DNA from: Gammaproteobacteria bacterium
GTDB taxonomy: Bacteria; Pseudomonadota; Gammaproteobacteria; Natronospirales; REEB76
Assembly: GCA_027317045.1 (NCBI GenBank)
Contig: DAHVFI010000064.1
Location: 1-9,492, forward strand
Length of the DNA: 9,492 bases
Reading direction: 5' to 3'
Of this stretch, positions 1 through 6,358 are shown piece after piece. The notes below the pieces were generated by a model that was not told where the DNA came from, did not search any database, and worked only from the letters and a program-made list of their open reading frames with translations. Position 1 is the stretch's first letter. The number at the start of each line of letters is the position of its first letter. Position numbers and translations under genes: made by a program.

Positions 1-2036
1 ACCCACACCTGCATGTCCGCGGTCTTGAGTTTGCCGGCGCCGGGTTTCGGCGCGGCCGCGGTCTTGGCGATGAACCAGTCGTCCTTGATCCGGTACAGCA
101 TCTTCTCGCCGTTGAAGGACAGGGCGAAATCATTGACAGCGTGCAGCAGCGGCTCGGCCTTGCGTTTCTCCAGGTCGAACTTGACGACGCTCAGGGGCGT
201 CGGGCCATTGCCCATCATCACCAGCGGCGCTTCCTGCAGGAACAGTTCGCCGGATTTGCCGGCGGACAGACCTACGTAATCGGCGGCCGGAATCGGCAGC
301 GCCAGGGTGCGCTGCAAGAGGTCGTGGAAATCAATACGCACCGTCACGGTTTTGGCCGCGGATTTTTGTTTGCCTTTGTCGTTCGCCGGTTTGGCAGGCG
401 CAGCGGGCTTCTCTTCGTCGCTCAGCGGCGCGATGGGCGAGGGCAGGTCGCGGCGCAGCACCGCCACGTACACGCTGCGGGTCACGGGATGGGCCTCGCT
501 GGTCATGTCCAGCCAGCCGGTGGTGAGGCCCATGTCGGTGCTGGCGGTGAAGTACAGATACTTGCCACTCTTGTCCCACACCGGATACAGGCAATCGCTC
601 ATGCCGTCGGTCACCTGGGTGGCTTTGCCGCTGGCCAGCGAATACACGAACACGGCGCGCAGGTGGTTGGGCAGCTGCTTGGTGTAGGCCAGCCATTGGC
701 CGTCCGGCGACCAGGACTGGTCGAATTCATGCAACGGCGTGTCGTAGCGGTCGGTATCCACTTTCACCGGCACTGGATGTTTCAGATCCACGACCCACAA
801 GTTCAAGCGCTTGTCGCTGTAGGCGATCTTCTTGCTGTCCGGTGACCACACCGGCGAATAGAAGAACGACGGCGGCTGGCCGAGATTGATGGTGCGCGGC
901 GGCTTGAGGCCATCCTGATCGCGGATATAAAGTTGGTATTCGCCGGACGCATCGGAAAAATACGCGATGTCTTTCCCGTCCGGCGACCAGGCCGGATCGC
1001 GCTCGGCGGCGCCCGGAGTGGCGGTGATGTCGCGGATGTCGCCCTTTTTCGCCGGCACCGTGAGAATATCGCCGTGGGCTTCGAACACCGCGCGCATGCC
1101 GGTGGGCGAGATGCCGGCGTGCACCACGTCCTTGGACACTTTCACGAAATGCGGCCGCAGTTGCGGCAGGTCGCCGGCCACGCGCAGCGTGAGGGGTGTC
1201 GCCCTGCGGGTGCTGAGGTCGAACAGGTACAGCGCGCCCATCTGGGAATAGACGATGGCGCCCGGTCCGGCGGAGGCCGAATCGATGTCGAAGCCCTCAT
1301 TATCCAGCAGCTTGGTGACGCGGCCGGATTGGGTGTCGTAGGCGAACAGCGTCACCGGCCCGTCCCGATCCGAGAGGAAGTACACCGTGTTCCCCACCCA
1401 CATGGGGTCGCGGTCGTTGGAATTGTCCCGCGGGATTTTCACCACGCTGGAATCCGAAAGCCGCACGATCCAGATGGGCGTGGTCTGGCCGCCGCGATAG
1501 CCCTTCCAGTCCGGCTCCCACTGGAACACCGGGCTGTAGGCGAGGTGCGAGCCATTCGGAGAATAGGAACCGTACTCCGCCATGGACAGCGGCAGCGGCG
1601 CCGGCAGGCCGCCGCTCACCGGCACCGTGAACAGCTGGTTGGAATCGTTGGTGCTGTCCCGGTGGGAGCGGAACAACACGCGTTTGCCGTCCGGCGTCCA
1701 GCCCACTGCCACATCCGGACCCGGAAACCAGGTGAGCCGGCGGGGTTCACCGCCGGCGGCCGGCACCACGTACACGTCGGGGTTGCCGTCGTAATCGCCG
1801 GTGTAGGCCACCCACCGGCCGTCGGGGGAAAACACCGGTCCGCTGGCGAGACCGGTGCCGCCCACCAGCACGTGCGCATCGCCGCCGGTCCGCGGCGCGA
1901 TCCAGATCGCGTCGCCGTAGGCGAAGGCGATTTGGGTGGCGGAAAGCGTGGGGGTCTGCAACAACAGCGGCGGATTGGCCGCCGCGGCGAATGGGAATGC
2001 AAGTGCAAGCAACAGGGCAACACAGGCGTACCTCAT
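1..2036 (-). CDS. Tricorn-like S41 family protease, N-terminal beta-propeller part (gene runs off left edge)
   Basis: Reading the minus strand from the ATG at 2036-2034 gives 678 uninterrupted codons to the window edge. An AGGAG ribosome site (2047-2043) sits 6 nt upstream. Residues 1-20 are a signal peptide (MRYACVALLLALAFPFAAAA), so the protein is exported. The rest is a series of TolB/PD40-type propeller blades with repeated SPDG/TPDG turns (about residues 70, 114, 350, 398 and 443) followed by IAY/VAY/LAY strands. A charged Ala/Lys/Pro linker (540-563) leads into TVRIDFHDLLQRTLALPIPA, a segment typical of the second propeller of Tricorn protease homologues. Family members are usually about 1,050-1,100 residues and end with PDZ and S41 serine-protease domains, which would lie outside the window. 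The expected role is degradation of peptides or misfolded proteins in the periplasm. No frameshift is seen. A TolB-like protein without a protease domain is less likely given the post-linker match. Confidence 0.9.
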   Translation of the reverse strand, partial: MRYACVALLLALAFPFAAAANPPLLLQTPTLSATQIAFAYGDAIWIAPRTGGDAHVLVGGTGLASGPVFSPDGRWVAYTGDYDGNPDVYVVPAAGGEPRRLTWFPGPDVAVGWTPDGKRVLFRSHRDSTNDSNQLFTVPVSGGLPAPLPLSMAEYGSYSPNGSHLAYSPVFQWEPDWKGYRGGQTTPIWIVRLSDSSVVKIPRDNSNDRDPMWVGNTVYFLSDRDGPVTLFAYDTQSGRVTKLLDNEGFDIDSASAGPGAIVYSQMGALYLFDLSTRRATPLTLRVAGDLPQLRPHFVKVSKDVVHAGISPTGMRAVFEAHGDILTVPAKKGDIRDITATPGAAERDPAWSPDGKDIAYFSDASGEYQLYIRDQDGLKPPRTINLGQPPSFFYSPVWSPDSKKIAYSDKRLNLWVVDLKHPVPVKVDTDRYDTPLHEFDQSWSPDGQWLAYTKQLPNHLRAVFVYSLASGKATQVTDGMSDCLYPVWDKSGKYLYFTASTDMGLTTGWLDMTSEAHPVTRSVYVAVLRRDLPSPIAPLSDEEKPAAPAKPANDKGKQKSAAKTVTVRIDFHDLLQRTLALPIPAADYVGLSAGKSGELFLQEAPLVMMGNGPTPLSVVKFDLEKRKAEPLLHAVNDFALSFNGEKMLYRIKDDWFIAKTAAAPKPGAGKLKTADMQVW

Positions 2037-2079
2037 GGACGGCTCCTAATTGTGATTCTCGGGGCGGGTAAGCCGCCAG

Positions 2080-2085
2080 AGTATA
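2080..2085 (-). promoter_or_regulatory. Possible -10 box for the Tricorn-like protease gene
   Basis: On the minus strand 2085-2080 reads TATACT, five of six matches to TATAAT, 43 nt upstream of the protease start. No convincing -35 hexamer lies 16-18 nt further upstream, so this is a weak call. Confidence 0.3.
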
Positions 2086-2177
2086 GCCAAACCCATGTTC
2101 CCGATGGTTGTGAAAGCAGTGCGCCTCGTCACGGTGCTTCTGCAGGCATCCGGATTGCAGGGGTATTTTCAAGCTCC

Positions 2178-2206
2178 GTGACGCTTTGTAAATTTTATGC
2201 TATAAG
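2178..2206 (+). promoter_or_regulatory. Sigma70-type promoter of the fic gene
   Basis: GTGACG at 2178-2183 (four of six to TTGACA) is separated by exactly 17 nt from TATAAG at 2201-2206 (five of six to TATAAT). The predicted transcription start is about 2213, inside the inverted repeat that begins at 2207. The surrounding 2185-2212 stretch is markedly AT-rich for this window. Confidence 0.55.
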
Positions 2207-2233
2207 CTTTCAAAGCTGCCAGAGCTTTGAAAG
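2207..2233. promoter_or_regulatory. Perfect 11-bp inverted repeat over the fic transcription start (candidate operator)
   Basis: Left arm CTTTCAAAGCT (2207-2217) and right arm AGCTTTGAAAG (2223-2233) are perfect reverse complements separated by GCCAG. The element begins directly after the -10 box and covers the predicted +1, the usual place for a repressor site. Each arm also contains the near-palindrome CTTTCAAAG. As RNA it could form a hairpin at the 5' end of the leader, but it has no following T-run, so it is not a terminator. Confidence 0.6.
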
Positions 2234-2265
2234 TCCCTGCGGCCGACCTGGAGGCGCTCAACCCC

Positions 2266-3405
2266 ATGAATTCAAAGGATTTCCGCTGTCCGCAAGCCGG
2301 CAAACTGGTACCCATCACCGGCGGGCACTGGGCATTTGTGCCGGCGCCTCTGCCCGCCGAACTTGGTTACGACACGGCTCTCACCCTGGCGCTATCGCGG
2401 GCGGATGCAGCCCTTTCGGAACTCGCCGGTCTCGGCCGGGTGCTGCCCAATCCCCACCTGCTGATCGCGCCTTACATCCGCCGCGAGGCGGTGCTGTCAT
2501 CGCGCATCGAAGGCACCCGTTCGAGCCTCTCCGATATCCTGCGGGATGAAGCCGGCGCGGAAGTCCCCAAAGGCCAGGCGGCGGACCTGCGCGAGGTACG
2601 CAACTACGTCACGGCATTGGAATACGGCATCCAGCGCCTCAAGTCACTGCCCTTGTCCCTGCGGCTGGTGCGCGAGCTGCACGCGCGCTTGATGAAGGGC
2701 GTGCGCGGCGCACATGCCGCAGCAGGGGAATTCCGCTGCGCCCAGAACTGGATCGGTCCGACCGGCAGCACCCTGGCGACCGCGGCTTATGTGCCGCCGC
2801 CCCCACAGGAGATGCAGGCGGCGCTGGGCGAGTGGGAGAAATTCATTCACCAGCACGATGCCATGCCGGATCTGGTGCAATGCGCGTTGCTGCATGAACA
2901 GTTCGAAGCCATCCATCCGTTTCTCGACGGCAACGGCCGCGTGGGGCGGTTGTTGATCACCTTGTTTCTCATGGAAAGGGCGCGCCTCCCGCAGCCGCTC
3001 TTGTATCTGTCCGCTTATATAGAGGAACACCGGCGGGATTATTACGAATTGTTGCAGCGCGTACGCACGGATTGCGACTGGAATGCCTGGCTGCGGTTTT
3101 TCCTGGCGGGCGTCGAGACGACCGCCAAAGATGCGGTGCTGCGCGCCCGGCGCCTCACGGATCTGCGCGAAAAAATCCGCGCGCGTTTTGTTGGCAAATC
3201 CAAGGTACAGGCATTGCTGGACCAACTTTTCATCAATCCCTACATCAGCGTGGCGCGTGCCGAGAAAATTCTGGGGGTGTCCAACCCCACTGCCCGCCAG
3301 GCGGTGGTCATGCTGGAAAAAGCCGGGGTGCTGAAGGAAGTCAGCGGCCGTGCCTGGGGCAAACTTTACCTGGCCGGGGCGATCCTCGAGGCGGTGCAAT
3401 CCTGA
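2266..3405 (+). CDS. Fic family AMP-transferase, class II, with C-terminal winged helix
   Basis: This 379-residue protein would transfer AMP from ATP to hydroxyl side chains of target proteins in the cytoplasm. The Fic motif HPFLDGNGRVGR is complete at residues 217-228, including catalytic H217, acidic D221 and phosphate-binding R228. The autoinhibitory motif (S/T)xxxE(G/N) is present as SSRIEG at 78-83, placing it in class II (inhibitory helix N-terminal to the Fic core), so activity is probably held in check by E82. Residues 1-35 match the usual Fic N-terminal cap (DFRCPQAGKLVPI...GHWAFVP). The last ~60 residues form a winged helix (LGVSNPTARQAVVMLEKAGVL from 336) that could bind DNA. I chose the ATG at 2266, with GGAGG at 2250-2254; an in-frame TTG at 2227 would add 13 residues but lies inside the inverted repeat. 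No antitoxin partner adjoins it, as expected for class II. The target is unknown. Confidence 0.93.
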   Translation: MNSKDFRCPQAGKLVPITGGHWAFVPAPLPAELGYDTALTLALSRADAALSELAGLGRVLPNPHLLIAPYIRREAVLSSRIEGTRSSLSDILRDEAGAEVPKGQAADLREVRNYVTALEYGIQRLKSLPLSLRLVRELHARLMKGVRGAHAAAGEFRCAQNWIGPTGSTLATAAYVPPPPQEMQAALGEWEKFIHQHDAMPDLVQCALLHEQFEAIHPFLDGNGRVGRLLITLFLMERARLPQPLLYLSAYIEEHRRDYYELLQRVRTDCDWNAWLRFFLAGVETTAKDAVLRARRLTDLREKIRARFVGKSKVQALLDQLFINPYISVARAEKILGVSNPTARQAVVMLEKAGVLKEVSGRAWGKLYLAGAILEAVQS

Positions 3406-3532
3406 GTCGCGGCAGCCGGTTAGAGAACTGACCCTGTGAGGCGGGGATGGCGCGGGTGGATTCCAGCATTTGCGGACCGGAATGCATGCGATGTAGTCGT
3501 ACAGTTGACTGAAGCTTGAAACGGGAGCAGCC

Positions 3533-4651
3533 ATGCACAATCGCAGCACCACATCCTGGATAGCCATCGGTGCTGTGCTGCTGATGGCGGCGGCATTATC
3601 CGCTTGCCAGGAGTCGCAACAGGCGGCCGACGGCCCACCGCCCTTGTCGCCGGCCTTGCGGCAAGCCGCGGATCGGTTCCTGCTGAAATCAGAACAACTG
3701 CGAATCGAAAAAGCCGGCCTTGGCCCGAGCCTGAAAGCTGATCTCGAGGCCGGCCGCTACGCCGCCCTGGAAGCGGCGCTCAACGCCCTCGATCAGACCG
3801 ACCGTGCCGATCCGCGCTATGAGTTTGTGTATCGCGACGCGCTGGACGCCATCGTTTCCTGTGACTCACCGGATGATTCCATGGAGCGCCCGCTGCTGGC
3901 TATGCAGGACGCCATGCCCGGGAGCGTGTGGACCCATGTGCTGTTGGCGCATTATTACGAGGCCATGGCCTGCAATGCCCGTGGCACCGGCTGGGCCAGG
4001 GATGTCAGTCCCGATCAATTCAATGCCCTGCAGAATTTCGATCGCCGCGCTTATATCGAGTATCAGCAAGCCCTGAGCATCAATCCCAATCTGTTTCCGG
4101 TTTACGACGAGCTGCTGGAAATCGCCAATCAGCTTGGATCCCTGCAACAGATAACCGCGATCTATAAACAATCGCGCCTGCACCTGCCCAATAGCTATCT
4201 GCTGGCGGCCGATTACATGAACGCACTCAAGCCTCGCTGGCACGGTGATTACACCCTTATGTATCGGTTTGCCAACCAGATGCGCAAGTCGGTGGACAAG
4301 AATCCGCGCTTTTATGACTTGGGCGGATACGTAGCGGCCGATCAGGCGAATCTGGCGTATAACGACAAAGACTATGCCACCGCCTTCAGGCTCTATACCC
4401 AGGCCATCCAGTACGCCGATTACCCGAGCTGGCTGGAATGGGGCGCGGAATCGGCGCGTGGCATCAATCAATACCGTGTGGCCTACGTTTATTACCAACG
4501 CTATCTGCTCTACAAACCTCAGGATGCCGATGCCCGCAAGCGCTGGCGCGAATTTGCGCCGTTCTGTGCACCGCAGCCACAGCTGGCGTGCCCGGGCGAT
4601 CAGGGTTTTCCCTGGGCGGGTGAAACATTTCCCGGGGCCGCCAAGCCCTGA
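3533..4651 (+). CDS. DUF4034-type lipoprotein
   Basis: This 372-residue protein starts at an ATG preceded by GGGAG (3523-3527) with 5-nt spacing. Residues 1-24 form a lipoprotein signal peptide ending in the lipobox LSAC, with C25 as the lipidated residue, so it is predicted to be membrane-anchored on the periplasmic side. The central part (about 70-205) matches my recollection of DUF4034: an aromatic HYYEAMACNARGTGWARDV segment, then a helical repeat with A-x-x-P spacing (QQALSINPNLFPVYDELLEIA). The C-terminal half contains further TPR/Sel1-like helices (e.g. 279-295 and 313-330). Such solenoids usually bind proteins; no catalytic residues are evident. Function is unknown. It is 127 nt from the fic stop and 98 nt from doxX, so it is probably its own transcription unit, although read-through cannot be excluded. 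Confidence 0.8.
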   Translation: MHNRSTTSWIAIGAVLLMAAALSACQESQQAADGPPPLSPALRQAADRFLLKSEQLRIEKAGLGPSLKADLEAGRYAALEAALNALDQTDRADPRYEFVYRDALDAIVSCDSPDDSMERPLLAMQDAMPGSVWTHVLLAHYYEAMACNARGTGWARDVSPDQFNALQNFDRRAYIEYQQALSINPNLFPVYDELLEIANQLGSLQQITAIYKQSRLHLPNSYLLAADYMNALKPRWHGDYTLMYRFANQMRKSVDKNPRFYDLGGYVAADQANLAYNDKDYATAFRLYTQAIQYADYPSWLEWGAESARGINQYRVAYVYYQRYLLYKPQDADARKRWREFAPFCAPQPQLACPGDQGFPWAGETFPGAAKP

Positions 4652-4749
4652 AAGCTGTCATATCATGGGATCCGGTCGGGCAGCCGGTACAGGCCAGACA
4701 GGGCGCTGCTCAAGCAATACCAACAGCAACAATTCCGAGGAGCCCATTC

Positions 4750-5145
4750 ATGATCAACAAACAGTTTTTCGACGCCTGGTCACCACGCCTGTTGAGCGTG
4801 CTGCGCCTGGTGGTGGCGATACTTTATATAGAGCACGGTACCTCCAAGTTTTTCGGCTTCCCGGTGGGCATGGGCCACGTGCCGCTGTTTTCCCTGTTCG
4901 GCCTGGCGGGCTTTCTGGAGATCGCCGGCAGCCTGTTCATCTTCTTCGGCCTGTTCACCCGGCCGGTGGCCTTCATCCTCTCCGGCGAGATGGCCTTCGC
5001 GTATTTCATGGCGCATGCGCCCCACAGCCTGTATCCACTGGTGAACGGCGGCGAGCAGGCGGTGTTCTACTGCTTCGTATTCCTGTATTTCGCCGCCGCC
5101 GGCGGCGGTGCCTGGAGCCTTGATGCGTGGTGGCGTAAAAAGTAG
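4750..5145 (+). CDS. DoxX family membrane protein
   Basis: This 131-residue integral membrane protein has four hydrophobic segments at about 14-34, 48-68, 72-90 and 103-121. The family signatures are visible: LRLVVAILYIEHGTSKFFGF near the N-terminus, LEIAGSLFIFFGLFTRP in the second helix, and GGEQAVFYCFVFLYFAAAGG before the C-terminal WSLD. The length is normal for DoxX proteins. GAGGAG at 4737-4742, 7 nt before the ATG, fixes the start. DoxX proteins are inner-membrane proteins of poorly defined function, linked in some bacteria to thiosulfate-quinone oxidation or oxidative-stress defence; nothing nearby points to a particular pathway. A terminator-like stem follows. Confidence 0.92.
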   Translation: MINKQFFDAWSPRLLSVLRLVVAILYIEHGTSKFFGFPVGMGHVPLFSLFGLAGFLEIAGSLFIFFGLFTRPVAFILSGEMAFAYFMAHAPHSLYPLVNGGEQAVFYCFVFLYFAAAGGGAWSLDAWWRKK

Positions 5146-5155
5146 GCGGAATAAG

Positions 5156-5175
5156 CCATTTGAAATCACAAATGG
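5156..5175. repeat. Perfect 7-bp inverted repeat just after doxX
   Basis: CCATTTG (5156-5162) and CAAATGG (5169-5175) are perfect reverse complements with a 6-nt loop, 10 nt after the doxX stop. There is no T-run behind it. It could protect the mRNA 3' end or bind a protein. Confidence 0.4.
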
Positions 5176-5185
5176 TGACTTCAAG

Positions 5186-5219
5186 CTGAGGCGGCCTCCG
5201 TCGCCGCCCCTTAGGTTTT
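5186..5219 (+). terminator. Possible rho-independent terminator of doxX
   Basis: GGCGGC (5190-5195) pairs with GCCGCC (5203-5208) across a 7-nt loop. After a two-base bulge the stem continues with CTGA (5186-5189) against TTAG (5211-5214), including one G-T pair. A short TTTT follows at 5216-5219. The T-run is weak, hence moderate confidence. Confidence 0.45.
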
Positions 5220-5406
5220 CACCGACGCCATCCTGCGGGATTACGAAGCCTTGGGCGACACGCTCTCGAGCCGCTTCAAGGGCGGCAAGGACGGCACCCT
5301 GTGGTATTACCGCTCCATCGCCGACCGCTATCTGGCGCTGAAGGTCGGGCCGCTGGCCGAGGAACTCAAGCGCGTGGTCACGCGGCTGGAACAGCTGGCG
5401 GAGTAG
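5215..5406 (+). pseudogene. 3' remnant of an HD-domain phosphohydrolase-like gene (RelA/SpoT HD_4 type)
   Basis: An open frame of 62 codons from 5218 ends at TAG 5404-5406. It has no start codon: GTT precedes it and an in-frame TAG lies at 5212-5214. The translation begins FTDAILRDYEALGDTLSSRF and continues GGKDGTLWYYRSIADRYLAL, ending in an amphipathic ELKRVVTRLEQLAE tail. From memory this resembles the C-terminal end of HD_4 phosphohydrolases related to the RelA/SpoT hydrolase domain (…AILxDYRxLGxxLWxRFxGG…LWYYRxL…). The HD-motif part is missing. The remnant starts within a few bases of the doxX terminator stem, so the junction probably lies near 5220. It is unlikely to be expressed. The family assignment is by recognition only. 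Confidence 0.55.
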
Positions 5407-5411
5407 GAATT

Positions 5412-5469
5412 GTGTGGAGCGGCGATACTCGCCGCGATCAGGAATCGCGGCCGGGACGACCACTCCCAC
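5412..5469. repeat. REP-like extragenic palindromic element
   Basis: Two stems overlap: GCGGCGA (5419-5425) with TCGCCGC (5429-5435), and CCGCGAT (5432-5438) with ATCGCGG (5444-5450), both perfect 7-bp arms. The outer edges, GTGTGGAG (5412-5419) and CTCCCAC (5463-5469), are imperfectly complementary. The GGAGCGGC...GCCGCGA layout is the familiar core of REP/REPIN elements in Pseudomonas and Xanthomonas-type genomes. Such elements are mobilised by RAYT transposases; none is encoded here. Confidence 0.55.
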
Positions 5470-5479
5470 CTGACAGCCT

Positions 5480-5505
5480 TGTGGGCTTTCCTTGGAAGCC
5501 CCACA
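5480..5505. repeat. Hairpin next to the REP-like element
   Basis: TGTGGGCTT (5480-5488) pairs with AAGCCCCACA (5496-5505), with one bulged C and a 7-nt loop. It lacks a T-run. A smaller CCGGG/CCCGG pair (5540-5544, 5554-5558) follows. These stems fill the gap between the HD remnant and the hsdM fragment, which otherwise contains no supportable gene. Confidence 0.4.
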
Positions 5506-5580
5506 GGGCGCCCGGCAGATGCGTTGATTCGACTATCCACCGGGCGTACGAATCCCGGCCATCGAGTTAATATACTTCTG

Positions 5581-5596
5581 TAGCGTTATTACGCTA
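5581..5596. promoter_or_regulatory. 6-bp palindrome upstream of the hsdM fragment (possible operator)
   Basis: TAGCGT (5581-5586) and ACGCTA (5591-5596) are perfect inverted repeats around TATT. A possible -10, TATACT, lies just upstream at 5571-5576, without a good -35. The position, 62 nt before the hsdM-fragment start in an AT-richer patch, fits the remains of a regulated promoter. Confidence 0.35.
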
Positions 5597-5657
5597 TCTC
5601 AACAGTCAGTCGAGACCGGCTATACACGGCTGATGCAATCAAAGGGAATCGCGCTCA

Positions 5658-5972
5658 ATGTTTGAACAAGCCTTCAGGAATATTGACGACGTGCTCCGCA
5701 AGGAGGCCGGCTGCACCACCGAGCTGGACTACACCGAGCAGACTTCCTGGCTGTTATTCCTGAAATACCTGGACGCGCTGGAAGAGGGCAGGGCGGACGA
5801 AGCCAAACTGCATGGCAAGAAATACAGCTATATCCCGGACAAATCTTGCCACTGGGAAACCCGGACCGCGTCCAAGGGCAAGGACGGCAAGCCCGATCAC
5901 AATGCAGCCATGACCGGCATGATTGATGTGCGCGGCGGAGCCGCCCGCGCCAACATCCCGAATACGGTATAA
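5658..5972 (+). pseudogene. hsdM: Truncated hsdM: N-terminal fragment of a type I restriction methylase
   Basis: The 104-residue ORF begins MFEQAFRNIDDVLRKEAGCT and continues TELDYTEQTSWLLFLKYLDA. This is the standard N-terminal helical domain (HsdM_N) of one HsdM lineage, which helps bind HsdS and the target DNA. The start is the family's usual one; GGGA lies at 5644-5647. Similarity runs through KGKDGKPDHN to about residue 87 (AMTG), perhaps to D90-V91-R92. It then gives way to an unrelated GGAARANIPNTV tail and a TAA overlapping the -10 box of the toxin gene. The S-adenosylmethionine-binding motif and the NPPF/NPPY catalytic motif are absent, so it cannot methylate DNA. An intact family member is about five times longer. 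It belongs to a different lineage from the hsdM at 8723, so it is not a simple duplicate. Whether the stub is translated is unknown. Confidence 0.85.
5930..5950. promoter_or_regulatory. GC-rich inverted repeat upstream of the toxin gene
   Basis: GCGCGG (5930-5935) pairs with CCGCGC (5945-5950), and CGG (5936-5938) can add to CCG (5941-5943) with one bulged base. It lies where the hsdM similarity ends and overlaps the expected -35 region of the toxin-antitoxin promoter. It could be an antitoxin-binding operator or merely a junction hairpin. Confidence 0.35.
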
Positions 5973-5973
5973 T
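5968..5973 (+). promoter_or_regulatory. Consensus -10 box of the toxin-antitoxin operon
   Basis: TATAAT is a six-of-six match ending only 4 nt before the toxin ATG (5978). No good -35 is visible at 16-18 nt spacing (around 5945-5950), and no extended -10 TG is present. If used, transcription would start at or within a few bases of the ATG, giving a leaderless or nearly leaderless toxin message. Confidence 0.45.
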
Positions 5974-5977
5974 CGCC

Positions 5978-6358
5978 ATGGCCCGGACCGATGCGCCGCG
6001 CGAAAAGCCGTTGCACTGGGTAGGCGCGGCAAAGAAGGATTTGCTGGCGTTTCCGGAGGCAGTGGTGGACGATTTCGGTTATGCGCTCGGCGTGGTGCAG
6101 CAGGGCGGGAAGCCGCCATCCGCCAAGCCCTGGAAAGGCGCAGGACCGGGTGTTTTCGAGCTGGTTGAGGATGCGCGTGGCGACACCTATCGGGTGACCT
6201 ACACGGTACGTTATGAGAAGGCGGTTTATGTATTGCATTGCTTTCAGAAGAAGTCTCCCTCCGGGGTGCGGACGGCGCGAAGCGATGTCGAATTGATCCG
6301 CGAACGCCTGAAGGCGGCGCGGACGGATTACAAGGTGCGATATGCGAAAAAAGCCTGA
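5978..6358 (+). CDS. Toxin of a HigB/Tad-like (Gp49, RelE/ParE superfamily) toxin-antitoxin pair
   Basis: This 126-residue protein matches the phage-derived Gp49-like toxins. An N-terminal KPLHWVGAAKKDLLAFPEAV segment is followed by DDFGYAL, PSAKPWKGAGPGVFELVEDA (48-67), and the characteristic GDTYRVTYTVRYEKAVYVLH strands (68-87), then FQKKSPSG (89-96). Relatives are small RelE-fold toxins, many of them ribosome-associated mRNA nucleases. The strand-borne R72 and the FQKK lysines are candidates for RNA contact by analogy. The gene lies upstream of the antitoxin, the order found in higBA and tad-ata systems. There is no Shine-Dalgarno before the ATG; the -10 box sits immediately upstream. The ORF is full length without visible defects, so the pair is probably active. 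Confidence 0.88.
   Translation: MARTDAPREKPLHWVGAAKKDLLAFPEAVVDDFGYALGVVQQGGKPPSAKPWKGAGPGVFELVEDARGDTYRVTYTVRYEKAVYVLHCFQKKSPSGVRTARSDVELIRERLKAARTDYKVRYAKKA

Noticed and set aside
141..845. A 234-codon plus-strand open frame opposite the Tricorn-like gene
   Set aside because: It is antisense to a clear signal-peptide/propeller coding frame and has a His/Gln/Gly/Val-rich composition typical of a shadow frame.
933..2549. A 538-codon plus-strand open frame running opposite the Tricorn-like gene and into fic
   Set aside because: The translation is low-complexity Arg/His/Gly/Ala-rich and spans two real genes, the divergent promoter and the palindrome. It is the antisense shadow of a high-GC coding region.
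3449..3487. Short inverted repeats (ATTCC/GGAAT, GCATT/AATGC) upstream of the DUF4034 lipoprotein gene
   Set aside because: Arms are only 5 bp with long loops and no fixed relation to a promoter; expected by chance.
2644..3567. A 307-codon minus-strand frame opposite fic
   Set aside because: It runs antisense to the Fic catalytic core, extends past the gene end, and shows no domain; it is a shadow.
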